This document shows, one piece after another, positions 27,774 through 36,500 of a stretch of DNA of 51,958 nucleotides (positions are counted from its first letter, which is position 1; each line of letters opens with the position of its first letter). Source of the DNA: a bacterium. Lineage in GTDB: Bacteria > Planctomycetota > UBA1135 > GCA-002686595. A model generated the notes under the pieces. It did no database searches and was not told the DNA's origin. It saw only the letters and a list, made by a program, of their open reading frames with translations. The position numbers and the translations under genes were made by a program. The stretch spans positions 1-51,958 of the forward strand of contig JAAELL010000116.1 of the NCBI GenBank assembly GCA_024226735.1, written 5' to 3'.

Positions 27774-28632
27774 GTTCTGGGAAAAGAACCTCATCCTGCG
27801 GACGCTGTCCGGGTCTCGGGCACATGGGCTTGCACGCGAAGGCAGCGACACTGACACCAGGGGGGTCTGCATCCCCCCCGTCAAGTACCTCCTTGGGTTG
27901 AGCAAGTTCGAGCAACACGAAAGCGACGGCGGGGACCATGTCACGTACGCGCTGGCGAAGTTCGTCCGACTCGCTCTCCAGGGCAACCCGAACATCATGG
28001 AGTCCCTGTTCGCCCACGACGACGACATTCTATTCGTCAACGGGGCTGGACGTCAGCTCATCGAGGCTCGAGACCGCTTTCTCTCCAAGCAGTTGGGGCA
28101 GCGCTTCATGGGCTACGCCCTCGACCAGTTGAAGCGAATGGAACGTCACCACCGCTGGCTGGTCAATCCCCCCACGTCCCAGCCACAGCCCATCGAGTAC
28201 GGCGCGACAGAGGCCGGTGGACGGTTCCGATTCCCCGACACGGATCGGCAGAAGGCATACGACGCGGACCTCAAGCAATGGCACCACTACCACACATGGC
28301 GCAAGGAGCGCAACCCCGACCGCGCGGTCCTGGAAGACCGTCACGGTTACGACACCAAGCACGCAATGCACCTCATCCGGCTCTTGAAAATGGGAGAGGA
28401 GGTGCTGTCGAAGGGCGTCTTGGTCGTCCGCCGACCGGATGCCGAATGGCTCCTGGGAATCCGGGACGGGGCGCTCGACTACGAGTCGCTCTTGAGCCTC
28501 GCGGAGGACATGACCTCGACCCTCAACGAGCAGTTGACGGCGTCACCGCTGCCCGACGGCCCAGACGAGGAGGCTGCCGAAACACTCCTGGTTCGGCTCC
28601 ACCAAGAGGCTCTCGCCGGAACACAGGGATGA
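27766..28632 (+). CDS. YcgL/RlaP-type nucleotidyltransferase, second of a pair
   Basis: A GTG start at 27766 overlaps the preceding gene by 8 nt and places the signature at the usual distance: G-S-R-A-H-G-L-A-R-E-G-S-D-T-D-T-R-G, again with an S-D-x-D pair. An in-frame ATG at 27721 exists but lies deep inside the upstream gene. The protein has 288 residues with H-H-Y-H-T-W-R-K-E-R-N-P and a Y-D-T-K-H-A-M-H-L-I-R-L segment that is conserved in COG3541 proteins. The two paralogues are clearly diverged, which points to an old duplication or a heteromeric enzyme. The substrate is unknown. Confidence 0.82.
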   Translation: MAEFWEKNLILRTLSGSRAHGLAREGSDTDTRGVCIPPVKYLLGLSKFEQHESDGGDHVTYALAKFVRLALQGNPNIMESLFAHDDDILFVNGAGRQLIEARDRFLSKQLGQRFMGYALDQLKRMERHHRWLVNPPTSQPQPIEYGATEAGGRFRFPDTDRQKAYDADLKQWHHYHTWRKERNPDRAVLEDRHGYDTKHAMHLIRLLKMGEEVLSKGVLVVRRPDAEWLLGIRDGALDYESLLSLAEDMTSTLNEQLTASPLPDGPDEEAAETLLVRLHQEALAGTQG

Positions 28633-28677
28633 GAGGAAGCGCGAGGCCAGACTCGATGCCGAAGCTTCGCTACCCCC

Positions 28678-28773
28678 TCACCGAAAGGTGATCTCCACGG
28701 TGTCGGTGAATTGGCTCGTGAGCCCAAAGCTGCTGTCCCGGAACCAGCACTGGAAGTCCCAGGTATCGCCATT
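28678..28773 (-). pseudogene. orphan tail of the YC/WYRD module, minus strand
   Basis: From N-G-D-T-W-D-F-Q-C-W-F-R-D to S-Q-F-T-D-T-V-E-I-T-F and a stop, this is the last ~31 residues of the recurrent module. Upstream on the same strand the module homology stops abruptly. It lies 45 nt after the second nucleotidyltransferase, tail to tail with it. Confidence 0.55.
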
Positions 28774-28858
28774 GCTCGATGGGCAAGCGCTCGAACGGCA
28801 AACCGTCGAACCGGGTGGACCCCACTTCGATCCCCAGCACCCCACCCCAAGCCGAGCG

Positions 28859-28903
28859 GAGTTCAATTTCTCGGACGGGCTGGAGCTGACGTTCACGCCC
28901 TGA
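28859..28903 (+). pseudogene. orphan tail of the YC/WYRD module, plus strand
   Basis: Fourteen codons (F-N-F-S-D-G-L-E-L-T-F-T-P) and a stop match the extreme end of the module. With the minus-strand tail 85 nt away it forms a divergent pair of gene ends, which points to an inversion or deletion scar. Confidence 0.4.
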
Positions 28904-28991
28904 CGTGCTGGGTGCGCCAGTCGCGTCGATCCTGCACGGGGCCCGCGCCCCTCACGTCTCGCGGGTTCAGACCGGGGCCGAGGCAACGCCC

Positions 28992-30536
28992 TCACTCCGT
29001 CAGGATCACCGTCTTCGCCAGCGTCCACGTCCCGCCAGCGGGAGACGTCGACGATCGGCTCAGCGCCTGAAAGCTCAAGGGCTGACCGACGAGCGCGGGG
29101 TCGTCCGGCACGTGCACCGTCACAAGGATCGGGGCCGACGTGAGCGCCTTGCGCGTGGCGACGAGCTCGAGCAACGGCAGGGGCAACCAGCGGTCTCCGA
29201 ACGGCGTAGCGTCGGGAACAGCGAGCTGCTGCCCACGCGCGAGCCACAGAACGCTGAAGTTCCCGGGCTCGGTGTAGAACTCGATGTTGAGCTTCTTGCC
29301 GATCCCCACAGTGTCCGGCATGTCGAGCGTGCGGAGCTCGAGTGCCCCCATGTCGTTCGCGTCATCGAAGTCGAGGTCGCCGTCGACACCGCGCGGGCTA
29401 CCCGTCAGGTCGACACCCGCGGTCGTGTTGAGCGCATCGACACAGTCGGCACCGAAACCGAGCCGGTAATCGCCGCGATCCGGGTTCACGAAAAGTGGAT
29501 CGACGGAGATGTTGCCGAAGCTGCCCGCGTAGTCCCCGTCGCCGATGTTGTTGTCGGTGACGCCAAAGCTGCCGCTACCCATCGGAATGTCGACGTCGTC
29601 GCCGTTGCCGAAGATCACCGATCCATTCAGGCTCGAGCCGGAGGGCGGGTCGTTGAAGTGCAGACCCACATTCGAGTTGTGGGCGATCGTCGAACGCCGG
29701 ATGCGACAACGCGACTCACCCAAGATGCCGTTGACGTTGTCCGCGATCAGGCTGTCGTTGATCTCGAACAAGACCTGGCCCGAGCTCTGGTGCGCGAGCT
29801 CGATCGCCGTCGTGTTCTCGACGAACGTGCAACGGAAAAAGTCCGCGTCCATGTAGCACTCGATTCCAGCTTCGCAATAGGCGCCACACGCGAGGCCACG
29901 GAATGTCGAGTCCCGAACCGTAATGACTGGGTCGTTGAAGTCCTCTGAGATGGCTCGAATCCCCGAGTTCGTGCAGTCGATGAAGTCGACGCGGTCGACG
30001 GTCAACAGATTCGGGAACTGGAACAGGTTGAAGATCCCGAAGTAGACCCCGTCGCCACAAGCCTCGAAGCGCATGTCCGCAAGCTCCAGCGAGAGCGCGC
30101 CGGCGTCCCATTCCGGGGCCCGGACACTCACGCCGCACGTCGCAGCGCGCACGGTGAAGTTGCGCAGCACATAGGACGCGGGCGTGTCGATCTCCGAAGA
30201 GCCCATGAAGATGTCCGTCTGCCCGTTGCCGACCACGAACGTGTCGTCGCGGCTCGACTCGCCGACGAGATCGATGCCGTCCCGGAGCGCGAGCGGGAAC
30301 GATTCGCCGATCGTCTGGTCGTACGTTCCAGGCGAGAGGCGCAGCGTATGCGCGCCCAAGGGAATCTGCACCAGCGAATGGCGCAGCGTCCGCCACGCGT
30401 CCGTCGGCGACGTCCCCCCGTTCCCGTCAGAGCCATTGATGGGGTCGACGTACCAGTCAGCCGCAAGGGCTTGGGTCGACAGGATCGATGCGAGCAGGAC
30501 GCACGTTGCAATTGTTTTTCTCATTCTCAGGTCCAT
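28992..30536 (-). CDS. secreted right-handed parallel beta-helix protein
   Basis: 514 residues. A signal peptide (M-R-K-T-I-A-T-C-V-L-L-A-S-I-L-S) ends at A-L-A-A-D, followed by W-Y-V-D-P-I-N-G-S-D-G-N-G-G-T, the DUF1565-type start of planctomycete beta-helix proteins. Residues about 110-370 are rungs with repeated hydrophobic and Asn positions. A choice-of-anchor-Q-like segment follows (G-V-D-L-T-G-S-P-R-G-V-D-G-D-L-D). The last ~110 residues are a different C-terminal module ending L-S-F-Q-A-L...T-W-T-L-A-K-T-V-I-L-T-E, not the YC/WYRD one. Beta-helices are typical of polysaccharide-binding or -cleaving proteins, but no catalytic residues are evident. The in-frame ATGs at 30536 and 30524 are both usable. 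Confidence 0.88.
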   Translation of the reverse strand: MDLRMRKTIATCVLLASILSTQALAADWYVDPINGSDGNGGTSPTDAWRTLRHSLVQIPLGAHTLRLSPGTYDQTIGESFPLALRDGIDLVGESSRDDTFVVGNGQTDIFMGSSEIDTPASYVLRNFTVRAATCGVSVRAPEWDAGALSLELADMRFEACGDGVYFGIFNLFQFPNLLTVDRVDFIDCTNSGIRAISEDFNDPVITVRDSTFRGLACGAYCEAGIECYMDADFFRCTFVENTTAIELAHQSSGQVLFEINDSLIADNVNGILGESRCRIRRSTIAHNSNVGLHFNDPPSGSSLNGSVIFGNGDDVDIPMGSGSFGVTDNNIGDGDYAGSFGNISVDPLFVNPDRGDYRLGFGADCVDALNTTAGVDLTGSPRGVDGDLDFDDANDMGALELRTLDMPDTVGIGKKLNIEFYTEPGNFSVLWLARGQQLAVPDATPFGDRWLPLPLLELVATRKALTSAPILVTVHVPDDPALVGQPLSFQALSRSSTSPAGGTWTLAKTVILTE

Positions 30537-30958
30537 CTGCTACTCCCTGTGCGCTCGTTTGCCCTCCGGGGAAGAAGCGTTGGAAGAACCTCGAACGTAC
30601 CGCAGTCGCTCACTGCCACCGTGGCAGTCTCGCGCAACTCCCCCCCGGCTCGCGCCCCTGAATCCTGACGATGAGACTCAACTCCCTGATCTTTCCCCCG
30701 AGGGCGAGGACACACTGGTAGTGATGCGAAGAGGCGAGGAAATCGGCCGCGTGGTCCACACCGGAGGGCTACGAGGGTGGACGGCTTCCTCATGGAGGTC
30801 AATCGGCGAGTGGAGCCACCGCAAACTCCCCCGTTGACCCTCAGCCTACGCACGTGGGAGCGCGTGAGGGGAAGTCTGGGGAGGGGACGCTTCTTTCGCC
30901 CGCTTCCATCTGTCAACGTGTGGACATCTAAAACGTGTCCCTGACTCCGGAGCCCCTC
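30537..30958. other. intergenic stretch between divergent genes
   Basis: It separates the beta-helix gene (minus) from the lipoprotein gene (plus), so both promoters should be here, but no -35/-10 pair can be picked with confidence. A short open stretch on the plus strand ends at 30837 (L-V-V-M-R-R-G-E-E-I-G-R-V-V) and may be a gene remnant. Confidence 0.4.
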
Positions 30959-31339
30959 ATGCGCCTGCTGATTGTTCTTGCAACCGCGTTCTGCCTGTCC
31001 TTCCTCGCCAGCTGCGGCGGCGAGCTCACCCCCGACGCCGCCGCGGATGAAGTCGCCGAAGCCGTCGACGAGTTCGTGGGCGTGCTAGCCAAGATCACCG
31101 ACAAGGCAACCGCGGAGGAGCATGACGAGGACCTCAAGGCGGTCGTGCAGAAGATGAAGGACATCAATGCGCGCACCGAGAAGCTGGAGGATCAAGCCGC
31201 GTTCGATGCGAAGGTCAAGGAGACCATCAAGGAGCCGATGGCGAAGCTGATGAAGGAGTCCACGCGTCTAGGCATGGACACCGAGATCATGGCGGTGATC
31301 GAAGAGACGATGGCCGAAATGCAGAAGGTGGGCAAGTAG
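30959..31339 (+). CDS. small helical lipoprotein
   Basis: 126 residues from the ATG at 30959, chosen because a lipoprotein signal follows directly (M-R-L-L-I-V-L-A-T-A-F-C, then L-A-S-C with the lipidated Cys at residue 18). The mature part is acidic and lysine-rich with long helices (V-A-E-A-V-D-E-F-V-G-V-L-A-K-I-T, then A-V-V-Q-K-M-K-D-I-N-A-R). No domain is recognised. It probably sits on the periplasmic face of a membrane. It ends 140 bases before the DGR-associated NACHT fragment and seems unrelated to it. Confidence 0.82.
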   Translation: MRLLIVLATAFCLSFLASCGGELTPDAAADEVAEAVDEFVGVLAKITDKATAEEHDEDLKAVVQKMKDINARTEKLEDQAAFDAKVKETIKEPMAKLMKESTRLGMDTEIMAVIEETMAEMQKVGK

Positions 31340-31478
31340 CGGGCTCGGTCACCAGCGGAGCTCGCGCTCTGGCGCCGAAGGGCTTGGTTCGCCGGGATGT
31401 CGGAAGTCGTCGCCGCGGTAGCCGAGCCCAACTCCGCTTCTGTCCACATGCTCGAGAAACGCCGTTCGAGGCGCGAAG

Positions 31479-32391
31479 GTGCGCGGACGCTCCCTCCGCG
31501 AGCTGCTCGATGACTCCGCGGCTGGCCCCGGTCCGCGCTGGGTGGTTCGTGGCGATCCGGGGTGTGGCAAGACGACGCTCGTGCGCCATCTCGCGTGGGA
31601 GCTGGCAGGCGATCCGGAGCAGCGTTGGTATCCGGTGTACCTGCGCGTCCGACAACTCGTTGAAGCCGGGGGTGGGCGCGGTCAGCCGTGGGCGCGGGTG
31701 CGGCGCTTGCTCGAAGAGTTCGGTCACGACGACATTGTTCTCACCGACCTCGAAGCGCTGCGTGCTGAAGGGCGGCTGCTCGTCATCCTCGACGGGTTGG
31801 ACGAAGTCGGCCGCGAGCGCGCAGAGGCGGCGCGCAGCCTCATCACCCTCCTCGCGACCGAGCACATGGGTCCCTCACCGATTCTCGTGACGTGCCGGCG
31901 CATCGGCTACCGCCCGCTCGGGCACGGCTTCGGCGAAGCCGATGTGCTGCCGCTCGGAGAGGATGCGCAGGCGCTGCTCCTGCGTCAGTGCCTGAACGTC
32001 CTCGGCCGCGGCGGAGGTGGCAAGAGCCCCGAGACTTGGGTCCGCGAGTTCGCGAGCGAGGCCACCTTGGCGTCGTTCGCCGAGAACCCGCTGCTGCTGA
32101 CGCTAATGGCGATCCTCGTCGGCGAAGGGAAGCGGCCGGCGGCCCTGCGCAGTCAGTTGTACGAGCAGGTCATCGACCTTCTCCTCGACGGTAGACACAA
32201 GCCTGACCCCCAGCCCGTGCCGTGCAAGTTGGAGGTGCACGATGCGCTCGCGTGCGTGGCGGAGCGCATGACGGAGGAGGGCCAGGTCGCGGCGAAGCGC
32301 GAAGTCCTGGAGACGTACGTACGTCGCATGCGCAGGCTAGGAGAGACCGAACAGGAGAGCCTGGAGAACCTGCTCGCGGAGCCGTGCTGGC
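31479..32391 (+). pseudogene. NACHT-type NTPase fragment at the head of the DGR cassette
   Basis: The frame carries a P-loop (G-D-P-G-C-G-K-T-T, about 31555), Walker B (L-L-V-I-L-D-G-L-D-E, about 31785), a sensor-like T-C-R-R and the F-A-E-N-P-L-L-L-T-L-M segment, the order of a NACHT/STAND ATPase. About 305 codons survive. The N-terminal effector and everything after the helical part are missing. The frame runs without interruption into an unrelated reading of the avd gene, so a deletion fused them. I infer an earlier NLR-like protein, perhaps a former variable-protein gene of the same DGR. Confidence 0.75.
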
Positions 32392-32517
32392 ATGGCGATT
32401 CTGTTCCGCTTGGCCCGCGAGAGCGGGGTCCAATCGAAGAGCGGCTTCGAGTCCGCAGCGCGCGGCGTCGACGAGATCGGTCGCATGCTCCACGGTTGGC
32501 GGAAGTCCCTTCGATGA
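32392..32517 (+). pseudogene. avd: C-terminal 41 codons of the DGR accessory protein Avd
   Basis: In the +1 frame relative to the NACHT fragment, the sequence reads A-I-L-F-R-L-A-R-E-S-G-V, then A-A-R-G-V-D-E-I-G-R-M-L-H-G-W and a stop. The V-D-E-I-G-R-M-L-x-G-W ending is the hallmark of the last helix of Avd-like four-helix-bundle proteins of diversity-generating retroelements. Avd forms a pentamer that binds the RT and is needed for mutagenic homing in known DGRs. Only the last helix and part of the third remain. Its TGA overlaps the RT start (ATGA), the usual avd-RT coupling. Confidence 0.75.
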
Positions 32518-33060
32518 AGCGCGTGGGCGGACTGTGGGACGCGGTCGTCTCGTTCGAGAACCTTCGGCTTGCCGCACTGCGGGCTGCGCGGGGAAAGCAT
32601 CGGGTGGCCGGGGTGGCACGGTTTCTCGCCGATCTCGAGCTCGAGGTCCTCGCGCTCCAACGCGAGCTTCGGAGCGGCACCTGGCGACCGGGCCGGCCGA
32701 CGACCTTCCGCATCCATGACCCCAAGGAGCGCACGATCACTGCGGCCCCGTTCCGCGAGCGAGTGGTGCACCATGCGCTGATGGATGTCTTGGAGCCCGT
32801 CCTGGAGCGACGAATGGTGCACGTGAGCTTCGCCTGCCGGAGGGGCAAGGGGACACACGCGGCGCTCGCCCATGCGCGGCAGCTCGTACGGCGCCACGGG
32901 TGGTTCCTCGAGTTGGACATCGCACGGTGCTTCGACTCGCTCGATCACGGAGTCGTCCTCCGGTGTCTGCGGCGTGCCGTGAAGGACCGTGCGGTGCTCG
33001 AGCTGGCAGACACAATCGTCACGACAGGCCGCGGAGTTGGGCTGCCGATCGGCAGCCTCT
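32514..33060 (+). pseudogene. DGR-type reverse transcriptase, N-terminal 182 codons only
   Basis: From the ATG at 32514 the start is typical of DGR and group-II-like RTs (a K-R-V-G-G-L-W-D start, then F-E-N-L-R-L-A). It continues through I-H-D-P-K-E-R-T-I-T-A-A-P-F-R-E-R-V-V-H-H-A-L and L-D-I-A-R-C-F-D-S-L-D-H (palm motif with the first catalytic Asp) to G-V-G-L-P-I-G-S-L. At that point, where T-S-Q and then the YxDD catalytic motif should follow, the sequence switches to the template repeat. Palm motif YxDD, thumb and C-terminus are absent, so the fragment cannot polymerise. The start codon overlaps the avd stop. Confidence 0.85.
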
Positions 33061-33120
33061 GCGCTCCGCGTATCGCATCAACGACCACCCCGGCAACCGC
33101 AACAACGACCTCGGCTTCCG
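33061..33120 (+). repeat. DGR template repeat (TR), right part
   Basis: Sixty bases match the reverse strand at 33670-33611 at 48 positions. Nine of the 12 differences are at template adenines (33072, 33084, 33087, 33095, 33096, 33101, 33104, 33105 and 33108). In the frame of the variable protein the template reads R-S-A-Y-R-I-N-D-H-P-G-N-R-N-N-D-L-G-F-R-P, with AAC codons at the positions that vary. Its left part, which should encode the matching G-G-S-W-type stretch, is missing at the RT junction. Confidence 0.85.
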
Positions 33121-33588
33121 CCCTCGCCAAGGCGTCGCACCGCCCGATCGTTGCGGTCACGTCGATTACGACGGACCACGCGCAGCGCACGTGACGCCCA
33201 GGCTCGTCTCCCGCGCCGCCAACCGCGCGGCCAAAACGAAACGGCGCCCTGGGAGTGGTAGGGAAACCGAAGCTTCCGGGGCGCCACCTGTTTCGACGCG
33301 GGCGCCACGCTCGGAGCCGGCTTCGCTCGGCCCTCGCGGGCGCTTGGCGCGAGCGCTCGGTTCCCTCGCCTCGCGCGGCCTTGGCCTGCGGCCTCGGCGT
33401 CGTGGGGCTCCGCCCCTACACCCCGCAGCGCACCGCTTCGCGCGCGCTCGAGTGGGTCACCGGCTCATGGCGCGTCGTCCGCGCCTCGGTCGGCTTCGCA
33501 CGACCGGGCGCTCGTCTCGAGGGGAGGACAGCTCCGCTTCGCTGCGCTGCAGAGTTCTTCGATGGAAGAGGTGAAGTGGTGAAGGGGA
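33121..33588. other. GC-rich spacer between template repeat and variable gene
   Basis: There is no gene on either strand. The stretch is very GC-rich with many short self-complementary pieces (for example around 33340-33420). It contains whatever follows the TR on one side and the 3' end downstream of the variable repeat on the other. A pyrimidine-rich tract lies just after the variable-gene stop on the minus strand. No clear homing hairpin could be drawn by eye. Confidence 0.45.
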
Positions 33589-36500
33589 TCAGGGGCAATC
33601 TCTGGCCGGGCGAAAGCCGAGGGCGCCGTCGCGAAGGCCGGGGGGGGCGTTGCTGCGACACGCGGAGCGCGCGAACTGCGCGACGCCCGCAAAGCAGCCG
33701 CCCCGGTAGACCCGGGAGGAGCCGCCAGCAGGCTCGAAAGCGCGCGGATGAGCCGACCCCGACTCCGAGTAGTCGATCGACCAGCGATCCTGGACCCACT
33801 CCCTGACATTCCCATGGACGTCGTAGAGACCGAAGGCGTTCGCGAGCTTCTGCTTCACTTCGTGTCGACTCCCGCCTGCGTTGCCCGCGTACCAGCCGGC
33901 CCGGTCGAGATCGTCCTCTCCGTCGCCAGACCAGTACCTCGCCGTCGTCCCCCCACGGCAGGCGTACTCCCACTCCACTTCCGTCGGCAACCGTCCACCC
34001 AGCCATCGACAGAACAGCCACGCCTCCCACCAGCTCACCCCGACGACCGGATGGGGCCGGTCGCCGGCTCCCTTCGTCGGGTCGAAACGCTCGTACTGGC
34101 CTTCGGTCACCGGGGTCGCCGTCATTTGGAAAGGCTCGACGGTCACGTCGTGGGCTGGCCCTTCGTCCTGGTACCGCTCCTTTTCGTCCTCTTCGCTTCC
34201 CATTCGAAACTCGAGCGAGAAACCGTCGGATGGAGGGCACGCTTTCCAGTCGAGCTCCGGCGGCGCTTGCGCGCCCGGCCGCTCCGCGATCTTCGCGTGC
34301 AGCCGCTCGGTCGAGACGTCGACTCCGATCCCGTCGAGCGCGTAGACGACGTACGCGACCTTCTCGAGCTCCAGGTCTGGCGCGATGCTCCTCCACAGTA
34401 GCTCGTCGATCTCGCCTCGCTCGTGCCCCTCGGCCCTCCAGCCGCGAGCAAGCGCGAGCAAGTTGTCACCGTCCCAGTCGGAGAGCCCGCGCAAGAACTC
34501 GAACGACACGGACGGCTCCAGCCCCTCGACTTCGGGAAGCGCGCGCAAGGCGATCTCCGGGCTGACCCCCGCGAGCCCCTGGAGACGCTCGAGCTTCTCC
34601 GCGGTCGTTTCCGCGAACGTGCACAGGTAGCCGAACACCTCGCCCCAGCGCGCTGCGTCTTCCAGGTTGGTCGCGAGCTCGGTATACGTCTCCTGCCCCA
34701 GGCGGTTCAGGCCGTCGGCGGCGAGGTACTCGCCGATGCTGCGGTGCATCCAGCGCCACGGCTGCGCTTCGCCCTCGTGCGCCCCAATCAGACCGGAGTT
34801 GTGCCCCACGTCGTCGAGGAATCCATCGATGGCCCCGTCCCACGGCGCCAGCACCCGCTCCAGCTTCAACTCGGGGTAGCCGTCCGCCAGCCCTTCAACG
34901 GCTTCCAGCAGATCCGGTTGCGGCCACCGCTCGCCGCCGCCCTTCATCAGCTCCAACGCGAGGTAGGGCAGAACCTTCCGGCATGCGTAGGCGCTCTTGA
35001 CTGGTTTCGGCCGCTGACCGTGGCCACGCTTCAACAGCACGCCGGTCGCCTGGTCGTACAGATCGTGCCGCGTCAGCGGCAATTGCGCGTCGGGACCGAG
35101 CGCCGATTGAGCGTAGGCCACCAGCGAGAGGAGCATCGGGTTCGTGCAAAGGCTCCGCAGCGTCGGACGATCAACGAGGGCTTTCCAGGCAGCCTCGCTC
35201 TCGTCTTCGAGCCAGTTCTCGATCAGCTCCTTCTGGCGCTTCATGTCCAGCGGCTGGATCCGCGCATCGACGAAGCCCGGGATCGGCGTGAAACCCGCCG
35301 TTCGGCTGGCGACGACGATCACGCAGTGCTCCAGCTTGTCGGCCCATGACTGGAGGTTCTCGCGCGCGCTGGCGCGGCGTTCTTGCGGAAGCTCGTCGAG
35401 TCCGTCAAGGAAGAGCCAAACGGCCCCGGGCTTCTTGGCCAGCTCATGCAGAGCCTCGGCAATGCCCTCGGCCGGCCGCTCACCGACCTTCACCCGAACC
35501 TCGCGCTCGGCGAGGCTGAAAGGGTGGATCGGCTCGTTCGCGAGCAGTGCGAACACAGGCACCGGCAGCTCCCCCGGCCAACTCCGCGCCAACTCGGAGG
35601 TGCGATCCGCCAGAGCGTGGCACAGGTACCGACACGCCGTCGACTTCCCGGCTCCTGGGTCGCCGAGCACGGCCCAGCGCCGTGTGACGCGGTCGTCGTC
35701 TTTCGAGGTGAGCTGGAGCAGCTCGTGCAACGATCTCTGCATGTGCAGGAGGTCGTGCCGCTCGTCAACTGGCTCCCCGCCCCGCTTGGCGCTGCCGAGC
35801 GCGAGCTCGACGTGGACGTCGGGGAGGTCCTTGCCGTCGCAAGAGAAGAGCGAGGGAAGGTGACGGTGCTGTTCGGCGACGTATTCGAGGTAGACCTCGA
35901 GCGGGTCTGCCTCTGCCGTCGGCGTGGGTACACGTCGGTCGAGCAACTCCACCAGCTCGATGAAGTCGGCGGCGCTCGAGAACGGAACGTCTTCTCTCCC
36001 GACGTCCACGACGTCACGCGCCTTTGCATGTTTCCAAACGTGCAGCTCGCGATCGAGGCCACACCAGAATCCCGCGACTACGGCGTTCGCCGCGTTCTCC
36101 TGGCCATCCCGCCGATCGTTTCCCTCCGGGAACGGAGCGAGCAACCAGACGACCCGCCGGACGCCGTCGAGCTTGTCCGGCAAGTCCTCCAGGTTCCATC
36201 CAGCGTCGGGCAGGACCCGCCAGCCGCGATTCTGCTCGACCCAGCGCGAGAAGCCGTCACCGGGACCGGACTTCGGGCAAAGGAATAGCGTCTCCCCGCC
36301 AGCCTTGGGATGCCGCGAGCAGCGAAACGCCTCGGCCTGGGTGATGAGCCGTTCGATTGCCGTCTGATCACCGCCGGGAAGCACGACGAAGTTGTCGAGC
36401 GGCGGCGCCTTGACCCAGGGAGGCAGCTCGGTTCCGCCCCAGCCGAGCACGACTTCGCGATCCTTCGCGAGGCCGTAGCCGACTTCGAAACCCACGTTCG

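Noticed and set aside
31349..31478. Minus-strand frame ending G-V-G-L-G-Y-R-G-D-D-F-R as an FGE or VR remnant
   Set aside because: There is no alignment to the template and no upstream FGE motif; it is too short to support.
33255..33574. Plus-strand frames in the GC-rich spacer as a small gene
   Set aside because: All three frames are Arg/Ala/Ser-rich with no start context or domain character, typical of GC-rich non-coding DNA.
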